Shown: positions 49,379-61,800 of the stretch, piece after piece
Position numbering within the stretch: position 1 is the stretch's first letter
How the letters are laid out: each line of letters starts with the position of its first letter
Origin: Acanthosoma haemorrhoidale
Lineage: Eukaryota > Arthropoda > Insecta > Hemiptera > Acanthosomatidae
Direction: 5' to 3'
Assembly: GCA_930367205.1 (NCBI GenBank)
Contig: OV884015.1
Location: forward strand, 33,161,288 to 33,225,287
Length of the DNA: 64,000 nucleotides
The notes under the pieces: generated by a model
Databases searched by the model: none
Told to the model about the DNA's origin: nothing
Seen by the model: the letters and a program-made list of their open reading frames with translations, nothing else
Program-made: the position numbers and the translations under genes

Positions 49379-50267
49379 TGGTAGCGACCGCTAACTACAT
49401 AAGATAAATCACCCTATGCTCTATTGTGTATATATTGTAAATTAATTTAAACAAATGTAAATAACATTACCAAAGCATAAATCATTGTAAATGTTGTAAA
49501 CAATAAAGATGCAGCTGCGACCCAATTAGTTATATGAGCTGGGGCACCCGCTACCAGTAGCAAATATTAAGCAACCCAAACCGCCAAGAGGGCCGGCGAC
49601 CCTTACCCGGGACGCTAAGGCCACCACAATACTTAACTGGCATTGGGTACAATATAACCGAAGCTCATTGGCTACTGACGAAGCCAGCTGGGTATTTAAG
49701 ACCGGCGGTTTGCACCTGTAATTCATTCTCCTGACGACTGGCTGACTGATGGCTTGCGGCTGCTCTGATGTTCAAAAACTTGGCTTCCTCATTTATGAAA
49801 ACCTCTGCATCTCTATCTCTCTCCTCACCTCGCTACGTTTTAGTCCGGCGTTGTCAGACCCCAAACCTTCCTAGTGGGAATCTCTGCCTTCGTCTCGCTA
49901 AATCTAGCACCTCCTTGGGAGAGACCTCTCCCTAGTGGACAACGGTTGTCGTGGCCCTGCAAACTTACCAAGCAGTGTTCCCCACGGCGATTCAGTCTGC
50001 CTCTCTCCGGTTCACACTCGCCCTTAGGGTCCGGACGGCTTTCGCCTCAGATACCGATTGTGAATTCGTGGTCATTCCAAGACTACACAAACTACCTACC
50101 CTTTACCTCTTCTCCTGACCAAAGTGCATTGTCGGGCACATACCTATCAAATATGGAGTCAGATAGTAAGACCGTCATGAAACGATTGTCCAGGTCATAA
50201 ACTTGATCAACCCTCACTTCGTCAGCAAGGCTAGGGTAACTAGGCACCCCCTCGTGAGGACCCAACA
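49379..50267 (+). mobile_element. Solo LTR (copy B)
   Basis: 889 bp from TGGTAGCGACCGC to GACCCAACA, starting TG and ending CA, with GCGA directly outside both ends (49375-49378 and 50268-50271). A TATTTAAG box near 49690 and AATAAA near 49503 suggest plus orientation. Copy A at 2722-3558 shares both ends. No internal region, so a solo LTR. Confidence 0.78.
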
Positions 50268-52598
50268 GCGATAGTTCTCGGTGTTTAGTTGTAAATTTAA
50301 GAAATAAAACGTCTTCTTTTCCATTAAGTTTTACATTTTGACAATGCGCTTTCAACTGTAAAATATTTGTGCTCAGTGCTACAACATTATCAATAACGGG
50401 GACAGCATAAATATGTTTTAGTTATAGATTTTTTCTAAATTAAAAAAAAACAATAAAATAGTTGAAAATACATACCGTTAAATTAATAAAAAAATATTCA
50501 TCAATTAAAAATTGTATTTCTTTAGTTAAAAATTAATGTTAGAGTATCTCTGTATATTAGTTTGATATATGCCGTATAAATAAATTCTCATCAATTAAAA
50601 TTTTAATTATTCCAATAGTCTTACCGTTAATGCCTAATTTTAATTGTAAATATTATTAACTTTTCTGATTCAATTATCTTAACTTTATTATTCCGATAGC
50701 ATTAAAACATTATTGATTGATCAACGAAACATTCATTAGGATTCAGTTTTTTCTTTGCACGATAACATGCACGTTTGATCATTCACATTGATCGCACTCC
50801 TTTCTCTTCACTTAGGACCATCCCTTCAGTTTTAAGAACAACGTCTTTCTATTGAGTCTGAATAATAACTGTACTCTTACAAGCCACAATTGTACTCCAA
50901 TCGCAGGATTTCCCATCAGAAATCCTAGCAGTAAAAGATGTCCAATTAGGATTCAGTTTGAAATAATTTCAAATAAACATGGAAAACAATATGAGAGGGA
51001 CTCATACAGTGGAATAAATGAATATATATTGGTAAAATGAAAATGTAAGGCTAAGATTTTAGACACTGCTCTAGGCTAGTCGTTGCCAATTATTTTTCCC
51101 TTGAGTCCATTTCAATACATTGTGAGACTTTCGTGGTCCAGAAGACTTAATCCCAGCCCCACCATGCTAACTCCCTACACCACATCCCCCTCCACCCCAC
51201 CCTACCATACTGTCAACTACTCTACTACCCTAGGCTACTTGCTTTTCTTTGAAAAAGTTTCTTTGAAATTAGTTGCTACGTGCAACTAAGCAAATAATAA
51301 TTTTATAACTAATAACAAGCAAATATTTTTTTTAATTTTTCGATTCCATTCAATTTTATTACAAAATATCGGACCAGTAATTTTTTTAAAATATTAAATT
51401 AAACGTAAAACACACCCATTTGTTCGACACATCACATATTTTTTTATGTTTTAATGCTGTCAGGGAACCATCAACCAGGGAGATTTTCCCCTTCATCGAC
51501 TTCACTTGACTACCTTATTCTCGTGTTTTACTACTGATTTAGGGGGGTGCGCTACACTAAAGACACATGCTACATATTTCCTATTCAAAATAGTTATATA
51601 GTTATATGATATAGCTATATTGCTATTTCTGTATTCTATTTTGCTTTTTTAATTAAATTATGATGAGGATAGATGTATTCACAGTAGATAGGTTTCATAA
51701 TGGTAACTAGGTTGATATAAGCAAAAAGGTAGGATCCACCTTGCGCCATAGGTTCCATGCGAATGTTTGTAAGCACCTTGTATCAGTAAGCCAACACATT
51801 CCTCTGCTTGTCCAACTATGGTTAGTACAAGTCAGTTCCTGCGTTTGGCAATGTCCGACACGCCAAGTGGTAAGATTGAGATTGCCTACGGAGTTGTTAG
51901 ATGGCAGTAAGGTTCTTGTGTAAATGGCACTTGACTGTATCCTCAGCTCCTTTATCGTTTCATGACTAATCCTTTTTTTTATTCAATTTTCAGCTTTTTT
52001 TTATCCTTTAGAATTTTTATTCTCATTATCTTATATGGGGTAGAGTTGACCCGAACCACTTCATCAGCTTAGAAAAAGTGCTGTTTTCGTCACCAGTAAC
52101 AACATGTCTTCATCTATCCAAAACCTTTAGATTAGTTAAGTTAACCTTCTGTCAGACAGGCTAGAAATTCTGAGAACATTCCCCTACAATGACACCTCAA
52201 TGTTGTATACACCGTTTGCATTCTCACATGGGAGATGGAGGGACTAAATGATTTAATTTGTCATAAACATACGGGAGTCCCTCCTAAGTCCTTGTAGACC
52301 TGTTATCGCCCTCGTACTCTGTAGGACGCTCAATGATTTACATTTCTAATTTTTTTTCATTATTATTGCTTACTCAGAAAACGTGGAGTTGTAATGTTTC
52401 CAAATACTTGGTTGTTGGACAAAAAAAACTGAAGGATTATGTAACAACTGTTATAAATAAATTAAAGTGACAGCGATTTCTTTGAAATAAACTTACTGGA
52501 CGCAGTTAATAAAAACTGACCTTGATCAGTTTCTCTCTCACTCACAGAAAAAAAAACAAAATCTATTCACTCGGAACTCGGCACCTGAAGTGAACACT

Positions 52599-52599
<1 letters not shown>
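50268..52599. other. Intergenic, nothing recognised
   Basis: AT-rich; no supported gene, no repeat shared with other parts of the window. Confidence 0.45.
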
Positions 52600-53798
<1,199 letters not shown>

Positions 53799-54684
53799 TG
53801 GAAAACAAAACGAACATTATTGACACCTCATGCTTTTTTATTTTAAAGGCAAGAAAGCAGTGGAAACTGGCAGGGAGATATGCGCTGTATACGGAGACGA
53901 TGCTGTTACAGAACTTTTTGCCAGAAGTGGTTTTCAAGAATATCCAAATCGAGTGTTGAAAACCATCTGCATCAGCTTGGCTACGTGAGCAGGCTCGATG
54001 TTTGGGTTCCCCATCAACTTGGTGAGGCTAACCTCGCCCAAAGGATTTCCATATGTGATTCGTTGCGGAAACGTGAAGAAAACGATCCTTTTTTGAAGAG
54101 AATGATGACAGGGGACGAAAAGTGGATCGTCTATAACAATGTGGAGTGCAAACGCTCATGGGGGAGACGCGGCGAATTACCACAAACAACCCCCAAAGCA
54201 GGACTTCACCCAAAGAAGGTTATGCTCTCGATTTAGTGGGATTGGAGGGGTGAACTTTTACGAACTTCTTCCCACGAACAGGACCATCAATTCGAATGTG
54301 TACTGTGACCAACTGGACAAATTAAATGCAGCGATCCGCCAGAAGCGTCCAGAACTAGCCAACCGTAAGGGGATTGTCTTCCATCACGACAATGCCAGAC
54401 CGCACACTTTTTTGCAGACGCGGCAGAAGTTACTGGAGCTTGGCTGGGAAGTTTTGCCGCACCCTCCATAATTGCCCGACCTTGCACCTTCAGATTTCCA
54501 CCTGTTTCGGTCTCTTCAAAATTCGTTGAATGGACAGACCTTCAACTCTGAAGAAGATGTAAAATTCCACTTGGAAAATGTTTTTGCCAGTAAAGACAGT
54601 AAATACTTTGAGCATGGAATTATGAATCTGCCCATGAGATGGCAGAAGATACTGGAACAAAACGGCAATTATATCATTGATTGA
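53799..54684 (+). pseudogene. mariner transposase pseudogene (DD34D)
   Basis: Pieces in three frames. The N-terminal helix-turn-helix has E-I-C-A-V-Y-G-D-D-A-V-T-E, then C-Q-K-W-F-S-R (53870-53935). MMTGDEKWIVYNNVECKRSW carries the first catalytic Asp (54114-54116), H-H-D-N-A-R-P-H the second (54388-54390) and D-L-A-P-S-D-F-H-L-F the third (54493-54495). The last two are 34 residues apart, the mariner signature. A TAA at 54469-54471 just before P-D-L, plus frameshifts near 53900 and 54240, inactivate it. All three Asp codons survive. Confidence 0.9.
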
Positions 54685-54770
54685 ATAAATCGCTTTGTGT
54701 TTAAAAGTTGTTATTTTCGCTTAAAAAACCTAACGGAATTTTTGGCCAACCTGTATATAACGAGAAATAC
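53799..54770 (+). mobile_element. mariner-family DNA transposon remnant
   Basis: The transposase pseudogene is followed by about 80 bp resembling a mariner 3' end (TTTTTGGCCAACCTGTATATAAC at 54738-54760). No matching 5' inverted repeat was found, so the left limit is the coding start. Confidence 0.75.
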
Positions 54771-54924
54771 AATCCCCCTTGTCTCTCCACAGCTTAATTT
54801 ATTTTATTTTTGCCCGAACGTTTTCGAAGGGCTATATTCACATGTCAGCTTGACTTTCAAACCCATTCTGGCTTTCGGGCAAAAGTTATTAAATAAATGA
54901 AGCTCTGGAGAACAGAACGTGTTT

Positions 54925-55047
54925 TATTTCTGGATATATACCCGCTCCACGCCACCAATAAAATATATTCTGGTGGAATCGAGAATCGAACCCAGGACCT
55001 CTTCAATATTCAATTGGGCCTCCACCGACTGAGTTAACCCTGAGAGT
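54925..55047 (-). repeat. tRNA-derived SINE
   Basis: The minus strand has the A-box-like TTAACTCAGTCGGTGGA and, about 35 bases on, the B box GGGTTCGATTCTC, then a non-tRNA tail with CCACCAGAATATATT. Box spacing and sequence fit a tRNA-derived pol III promoter. Degenerate stems rule out a working tRNA gene. Confidence 0.65.
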
Positions 55048-56124
55048 ATGGTCAAGAAGAAGTCATGTTGGGAAGATTGTTACCCGCGCAGCTCAATTGT
55101 AGAGCCCTGACTAGATAATGGTCATGACTCTCTTCGCCTAATAACTATTAATAATAAATATGTGTGTGATACTATCAAGTGCAGACATATTTATGTACAG
55201 TCGGAATGAGAGCGCAGTCAGACATATATAGGACTCGGAAATTGCCGCTACATGAAGCAATGACAGAGCATTCGAGTGCAGTGGACCAAAAGTGTAGCAG
55301 ATAAAGCGGAAGTTGGGAAGGGGGGCAGTTTTATATCTGCGTGGCAGTGGTGTTGTCCTGTTTGTGACAGGTCTCATGTAGTCACAGCCTCCTTCCTGTC
55401 GAACCCAGTCCAATGGAGAAAACAAATCTTTTACTTTGCGACATCTTAGAGCAATCTTCTTGTATTTTATTTATTTGTTTTCTGCTTCAGTCTGCTTGTA
55501 CATTCTGCCCAAAGGGAGCCTCCAAATTGGAACTGAATTTATTTGAGTTTTTCAGCATAGAATTTCAATTTAATTTAATTTTTAATAATTAGTTATTTCA
55601 ATATTTCTTATGCAATTTCATTTAAAAAAGTATCGGTAGTTTTCGAAAACAATGATAAAATTGTTTATTTAATGAATAAAGAAATGATTTTTTATTCCTT
55701 TTAATGATATACATCTCATAACAAGTTTAAAGTTGGCATAATATATTCAATTGCATCCAATAGCATTGCAATATCATCCACGCCCTAAAAGCATAGATTA
55801 AAAGAATTCCCAACATAAAAATAACAAGTATACGATCAATTGTATAACACTAATTTTTAAAATGATAAATTTATAAAGATGAAGATAAGCGTTAATACTT
55901 TTCAATTAAAACAATGCCCAACATTAGTTGATAATAATAGAATAGAGGCAACATACAGCAACATGAAAAAAGTACAATTTGAACATTTGATAATATATAA
56001 TACATGAAAATTGATTATTGATATTTAAAAAATGGGGGTGCTATGTCAAAATAATTGTTGGACTTTTTCTGTCGCGAATTTCTGTAATAATTGATTTATT
56101 TTTAAGACTTGAGTATCGTTTATA
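55048..56124. other. Intergenic, nothing recognised
   Basis: AT-rich. The minus-strand 95-codon frame at 55138-55425 has no known domain. Confidence 0.4.
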
Positions 56125-56340
56125 TATTTTCAAGTCACTGCTTATGATCATATGTTTTGATCAAAGTGCGCTATTTGAGTATATGATATATATATATTTT
56201 GAGTTTGTGGTAGTATTGTGCCTTATAGTTCGATAGGCACTTAAAAAAGACTACTGGAGAGATACCCCGACCCGTACGAATCAACTAATATACCCTAAAA
56301 CTAATCACCATAAAAAAGAGAGATTCCTCTCACTTCAACA
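56125..56340 (-). mobile_element. Train unit R1: partial copy
   Basis: Shares TTTTCAAGTC.CTGCTTATGAT, GGAGAGATACCCCGA and GAGAGATTCCTCTCACTTC with the 5' halves of R2 and R3. It lacks the first roughly 95 bases and the 3' part. It abuts the poly(A) of the next element. Confidence 0.7.
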
Positions 56341-56687
56341 TTTTTTTTTTTTCCAAACCCCTTTATTCAACAACATTTTTACAATTCATGATCTAAATTC
56401 AATGAACAATATTTACAATGTTCTCCTCTGCTACATGCCCAATTGTAAATAGGACGTAATATTTACAAAAATAATTTTCGTAATGTGAACAAATTATTGT
56501 GTACAGGACTAGGTGATGGGGCTCACTTTCAGTCACTTTCCCCAATAGCCCCTTTATTTATCAATATGTTTACAATTTACAATTGACGATTTACAACTTT
56601 CTCCTCTTACTGCATGCACAGATGCATTCGAAGGAGGGTAGAATTACAACAATTTCTTTTTGAAATTAATAACGACAGTAAATTTTC
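56341..56687 (-). mobile_element. LINE J3-like 3' ends inside the train
   Basis: A T run at 56341-56352 is the poly(A) of a minus-strand element whose 3' terminus reads AATAAAGGGGTTTGG. About 180 bp upstream a second similar terminus (AATAAAGGGGCTATTGGGG) is present, so two related 3' ends lie in tandem. The J3 stem-loop occurs at 56511-56528. Confidence 0.6.
56511..56528 (-). other. 3' UTR stem-loop of LINE J3-like element
   Basis: AGGTGA, six-base loop, TCACTT: six pairs including one G-T, with the same loop sequence as 6509-6514. Confidence 0.55.
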
Positions 56688-57204
56688 TATTTTATTTTTC
56701 CCATTTTACCGTCTATTACACCTATGCATAGAATATACGTATTTCCTATCGAATCGATGATGACAATCACTGCTTTAATGCCATAGGCAACTGCGACGGG
56801 CTGGGAGGCCTCAACCCCACCCTCTACAGGGACCACGGAAAATTGGAAGAAGACCACCACTACCCGGAAGGGCACCTGGGCCGCCTCTGGTTCTACCTCC
56901 GCTACGAAACAGGATGCGAGAAGCTAAAAGTTTATATATTTTCAAGTCGCTGCTTATGATCCTATGTTTTGATCAAAGTGCGCTAAAATAGCGAATCAAC
57001 GATTCATTTGTCCCAGAATTAGGGTTATTGGTACTAGTGTGCCCTATATTTCGATAGGCACTTAAGATAGACTTCTGGAGAGATACCCCGATCCGTACGA
57101 ATCAAGTATATCTCGTCCTAAAAAAGAGAGATTCCTCTCACTTCTAAACCAGAACAGATAATTATTTATGAAGCAGCTGCTATTTATATTAACGAGAATG
57201 AACG
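56688..57204 (-). mobile_element. Train unit R2: short retroelement without RT
   Basis: 517 bp. On the minus strand it starts GTTCATTCTCGTTAATATA, directly after the poly(A) of R3, and ends in the same 3' tail as R3 (TGTAATAG..GGTAAAATGGG). Near its end is a short open frame (V-P-F-R-V-V-V-.-F-F-Q-F-S-V-V-P) also found in R4 and, broken, in R3. It equals R3 minus the RT block. Confidence 0.7.
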
Positions 57205-58603
57205 TTTTTTTTTTATTTATTGTTTTTCCATCTTACCTCCTATTACACTAATACATAGATTATACCTGTTTCCTGATAGTGTTAAACACCGGGTTCGTCA
57301 AATACTGTAAGGAGTCGAAAAATTTGATTTGTCTACGCTGGATGAATTCATCCACCGTAGGCAGCTCAAATATCTCATGGAGCGCACTGTTTCTTCGCTG
57401 CTCGAATGAAGTACCTCTGACCACTTTCATCAGTATACCGTTTTGGAATTGTTGGAGTTTCTTAGCTGTCGTATACGTCAGATAACGTAATAGCAGTGCA
57501 CCATACAGTAGTGTAGGCCTTAGTATGCTCTTGTATATCAGTAGCATGAGACGCAGTGATAGATTGGGGGAAGTCAATAAGTGCGCAAGCCGGTAAGACT
57601 TCGGGCGTGTTAGCTTCAACTTCTTCGTAAAATGGTTACTAAAATGGAGATGTCTGTCCATTTTAATTCCCAGATATACTAGGTCGTTGGCTGGTGAATT
57701 TTCCTCCGTTCCAACTATGTAACTAGTAGGGAGCGGGCTTTTTCCCTTTTGGAAAGAGAAAATTACACAGTCAGTCTTACCCGCGTTTACAGAGATATTG
57801 ATTATCCCCAATCTCTCACTGATCTGGTTACAGGCTACTTCAGCCTGTCTTAGAGCTACCTTGGCACTCATGCTGCTACTGTACACCGCTATGTCATCCG
57901 CGAAAGCAGTAACTGTGGTATTTTTGTACCGGGCTCCGACAATTTCTGACGTGTATATGTTGAATAGTACAGGGGATAAGACTGCTCCTTTGGGTACTTC
58001 ACAGGTCAGGGGCACAGCTTTGGAGAAGCTATCACCCACCCGCACCCGCAACAATCTGTTTTTTAAGAAGCTAGCCAGAATTTAATAGAGTTGCTCCGGG
58101 CATTCCCGGTCGCAGAGCATTTGGCACAGTGTCCCGTGAGACACCGAGTAGAAGAGTTTCCTGATGTTGACAATAACTGCTTTAATGCCATAGGCAGCTG
58201 CGACGGGCCTCAACTCCGCCCTCTGCAGGGACCACGGAGAATTGGAAGAAGAGTACCACTACCCGGAAGGGCACCTGGGCCGCCTCTGGTTCTACCTCCA
58301 CTACGTAACAGGATGCCAGAAGCTAAAATTTTATATATTTTCAAGTCGCTGCTTGTGATCCTATGATTTGATCAAAGTGTGCTAAAATAGCGAATCAACG
58401 ATTTATTTATCCCCACAAATTGGGGTTTGTTGCAGTATTGTGCCTTATATTTCGATAGGCCCTTAAGAGAGACTTCTGGAGAGATACCCCGATCCGTACG
58501 AATCAAGTATATCTCGTCCTAAAAAAGAGAGATTCCTCTCACTTCAAACCAGAACAGATAATTATTTATGAAGCAGCTGCTATTTATATTAACGAGAATG
58601 AAC
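57205..58603 (-). mobile_element. Train unit R3: long retroelement with RT
   Basis: 1399 bp on the minus strand. The 5' part equals R2, then comes an RT block (58165-57268), then a tail with AATAAA and a 10-base A run (57205-57214). Its 5' end is the same base as in R2, and it follows the poly(A) of R4 directly. It differs from the short units by 888 bp between two copies of ATCAGGAAAC. Confidence 0.75.
57260..58170 (-). pseudogene. Non-LTR reverse transcriptase of R3
   Basis: An open frame of 264 codons from 58054 to 57260 holds SFSKAVPLTCEVPKGAVLSP, the catalytic A-F-A-D-D, K-T-D-C-V-I-F-S, LVYLGIKMDRHLHF, then ILRPTLLYGALLL and the C-terminal HEIFELPTVDEFIQRRQIKF. The same frame continues upstream past one stop (before I-L-A-S-F-L-K-N-R) to A-Y-G-I-K-A, which may be a worn motif A. 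The palm is intact, but the N-terminal RT and endonuclease are missing, so it cannot work alone. It belongs to the same broad clade as J2 and J3 by its C-terminus. Confidence 0.88.
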
Positions 58604-58893
58604 TTTTTTTTTTTATTGTTTTTCCATTTTACCTCCTATTACACTAATACATAGATTATACGTGTTTCCTGATGATGACAATCGCTGATTTAATGTCATA
58701 GGCAGCTGCGACGGGCTGGGAGGCCTCAACTCCACCCTCTTCAGGGACCACGGAGAATTGGAAGAAGAGTACCACTACCCGGAAGGGCACCTGGGCCACC
58801 TCTGGTTCTACCTCCGCTACGAAACAGGATGCGAGAAGCTAAAAGTTTATATATTTTCAAGTCGCTGCTTGTGATCCAATGATTTGATCAAAG
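58604..58893 (-). mobile_element. Train unit R4: 5'-truncated short unit
   Basis: The 3' 290 bp of a short unit, with poly(A) at 58604-58614, a single ATCAGGAAAC (58664-58673) and the small open frame ending I-I-R-K-H-V. Truncated at TTTGATCAAAG near 58893. Confidence 0.75.
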
Positions 58894-61800
58894 AATAGAA
58901 CAGTTGTAGTTAATGCCGTTTAAACATTTAAAACAAAATGTACGTTGATGGTTGAGTATTTATGAAAAATATCCCTATTCGAAGCTTTTGAATTATTTTA
59001 ATTTATAATTTTTGGTATTCTTCCCTTGTTACTCTATTTCGGTTTTGGATGGATTCTTTTCCCTCCTCCTAATTCTTCTTCCCTCTTGTCCTCGCAGCCA
59101 TCCTTCAGAGAGTATATGCCTAAGAGATGGAAGGCCTCCTATTGCCAAAGCCCTCGGATTCTTGCCAAGTAGACAGCCCTTGAAGGGATCCGCTCACAAT
59201 AAGCAGCTTAGCCTCTCTGCTTCTCCCTGCGCTGGGGCTTGTCCTTTCAAATCTCCAAATCCTATTATATATCTCCTCCTCACTCTATCGATTATTTTAT
59301 TCCAATTTATGTATTCATAGATATTGTATACCGGCAGATCCCAGGATCTGTGGGATCTCATCATTTTTTTTTTATATAAATAATATAATGCAATACAGTA
59401 CACGTACAAAGAAACACAACGAAATATATCATAATTCCATTATAATAGCACAGGTAGTATTGGATGATAACAAACAGTCCTTCTAGCCATGTGTTATCCT
59501 AGATAGAAGAAAATTAATTTTACTGCCTGTGAAATTCATAGAAAAAAAAACAAGTTGTCATATATCTTTAATTACCTATTCAAATTGTCTTGTGCTATAA
59601 ATGTCACTATTGTTGGTAAAGCCCCTGACTGATATTGAGGATCAAGCCAATATTTATTTTCCTTTTGCTATTAACATTTGTTAATTACCCTTAATCAATT
59701 GGAAGGAAATAAATAACTTAAACGTTAGTTCTCCTTCTGAGAAATGACAATCTGTGTACGATCGTACAATGTACAAATCACTATAATATTTTTGCACATT
59801 TTTACTAATTAAAATTAAAGGTCATCTTAAAAAATATATACACAGCGAAAGTCAAACTGGAATTATTTATATTGTATCTATCGTAGATATACAATACAGG
59901 TATTCAGTCAACGATGTATTCATTTTTTCACTTATAATTCCATCGAATCAACACTCTCAAAAGTAATCTCTCTTTGACTTAAGCAATTAATATTAACTGC
60001 TAAAGTTGGATGGGTTTTACTGGCGACTATGGGCTCGAAGAAGTATATTTTACTCTCGTCTGACTAATTTCGCTTCTGTTAAATTATAAAGAATTTTTCT
60101 CTGAGATGTGCATTTTGAGTAGCTTTTACGAATATATTCACAATAGCGGTATTATTTCGTCATTTCTCTCATGTCATAAATCTTGCCACATAAGGGCCAC
60201 AGTTATTGTCTCTGCTCCAAGTCAAGTAGCCATTAGTATTAAATTGCTATGTCTATTAATGATTCTATGAAGCTATTTCACGAACTACATACCTTTATTT
60301 TCAATTTATTTTTAACAGAATAAAACTTTAAACTTATAATATGAATAAACCATGTGATCTGAGTGTTATTTTCTCGCAATGCAATTTCGATTTGGCTTGG
60401 GCTGACTACTGTTTGATGGCGGGTCCCTTCTTACCCATGGAAGCACGTAGAAAAAGAGACGACCAGGTACACTAACAGACCAGGTTCCGTCCATGAGTTC
60501 GAAACATATAGAGGCGACTAACGCACCCCGTAGCACGTTCTTAGCAGCTCCTATGCGCTGAGGACTTGGTCTTGGGCAAATGCCCGGAGTAGATCTGCTG
60601 CTTGCTGTGCTGAGATGGTCTCGGGCGGACATCTGAGACGCTGAGGTTTTGACTTGGATGCCATCGCGATGTATCAGTAAGAGATAAGTTTTATAGTTAA
60701 GCTAGTAAGATCTCTGTAATCTTCCTATCATTTTATTCTTACTAAAGTTAATCATTATTTCTCTTTAAACATTCTTAATAAAAAAAATTAATATATATTC
60801 TATTTTATATAAATGGATCAACGTTAATTTATTATAGTCAATTACTTTGGTTTAGATTCCAATTGGGACAAGTGAAAATTATTTCAGTAAAGTATAATTC
60901 GAAGTAGAAACTCACCTGAGTGCACTACGCTCAGGATTTGACAGAGGAATCAAATCTGTCAGTAGTTAAATAGCTATATGGCATCCCTAAAATTCAAAGA
61001 GTCTAATTATTCAACTAGAGCGTAACAGCGTGGTGTTTGTGGGTAAGTCAGCTGAATAGATAAACGGTTATATCTATCCTTAGAAAATATACATCCTATA
61101 TTTATTGCGTTGGAGTTTTATGTATTGGGTATAGCTGAATATCTGATATAGTGTTGGATCGATACGCAATTAATATCCGCAAACGCAAATAAAAAATGTT
61201 TCAAACGCCGAAAGTAGGAGTATATACTGGTGAAAAGTGAGGTACGACTTCGACGGACAGAAAGGGGTCTCCAGATTCCCAACCCCCTACTGTTGTGTAT
61301 TCCAATACACCGGAATATATCACGGCCTCCCTACTCCCTACTTCCCATCCCCACCTGGGAATGTAATCAGCATTAGTGTGGCGTGGATTCAATCCATTCG
61401 TGGCAGAATTACTGTCGGCATTACTGCTGCATAAGGGATAATAATGCCTGTAATTCCCACCAGAGCACACACTAGGTAAATTAATTAACACACTAGAGCC
61501 GGGCTTGGATTAATTATCTGCCAATTACCAATTGTAGGAATGGCTTTGGCTGCCCGCATTATTACTTCACGTTCAATTACTGTGCATCAGTTATTTATGT
61601 CACGCCAGCTTTCAATTTATATCTAATGGGAGCAATGCTCCAGCCATCTATTCTGTCGTTAGGGAAGAGCTTGATGTAGGCTGGACAGAGATAGTTTAAG
61701 GGTTTGAACCCCCGCCTTATTTTCATAATAATTATGAAATATTTGAAAAAAATATAATCCCTGCATGTCTTGCATGTATGTCGCATTCAAAACGAATGCA

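Noticed and set aside
57279..58085. Plus-strand frames over the R3 reverse transcriptase
   Set aside because: Antisense shadows of the minus-strand RT with the F-A-D-D motif.
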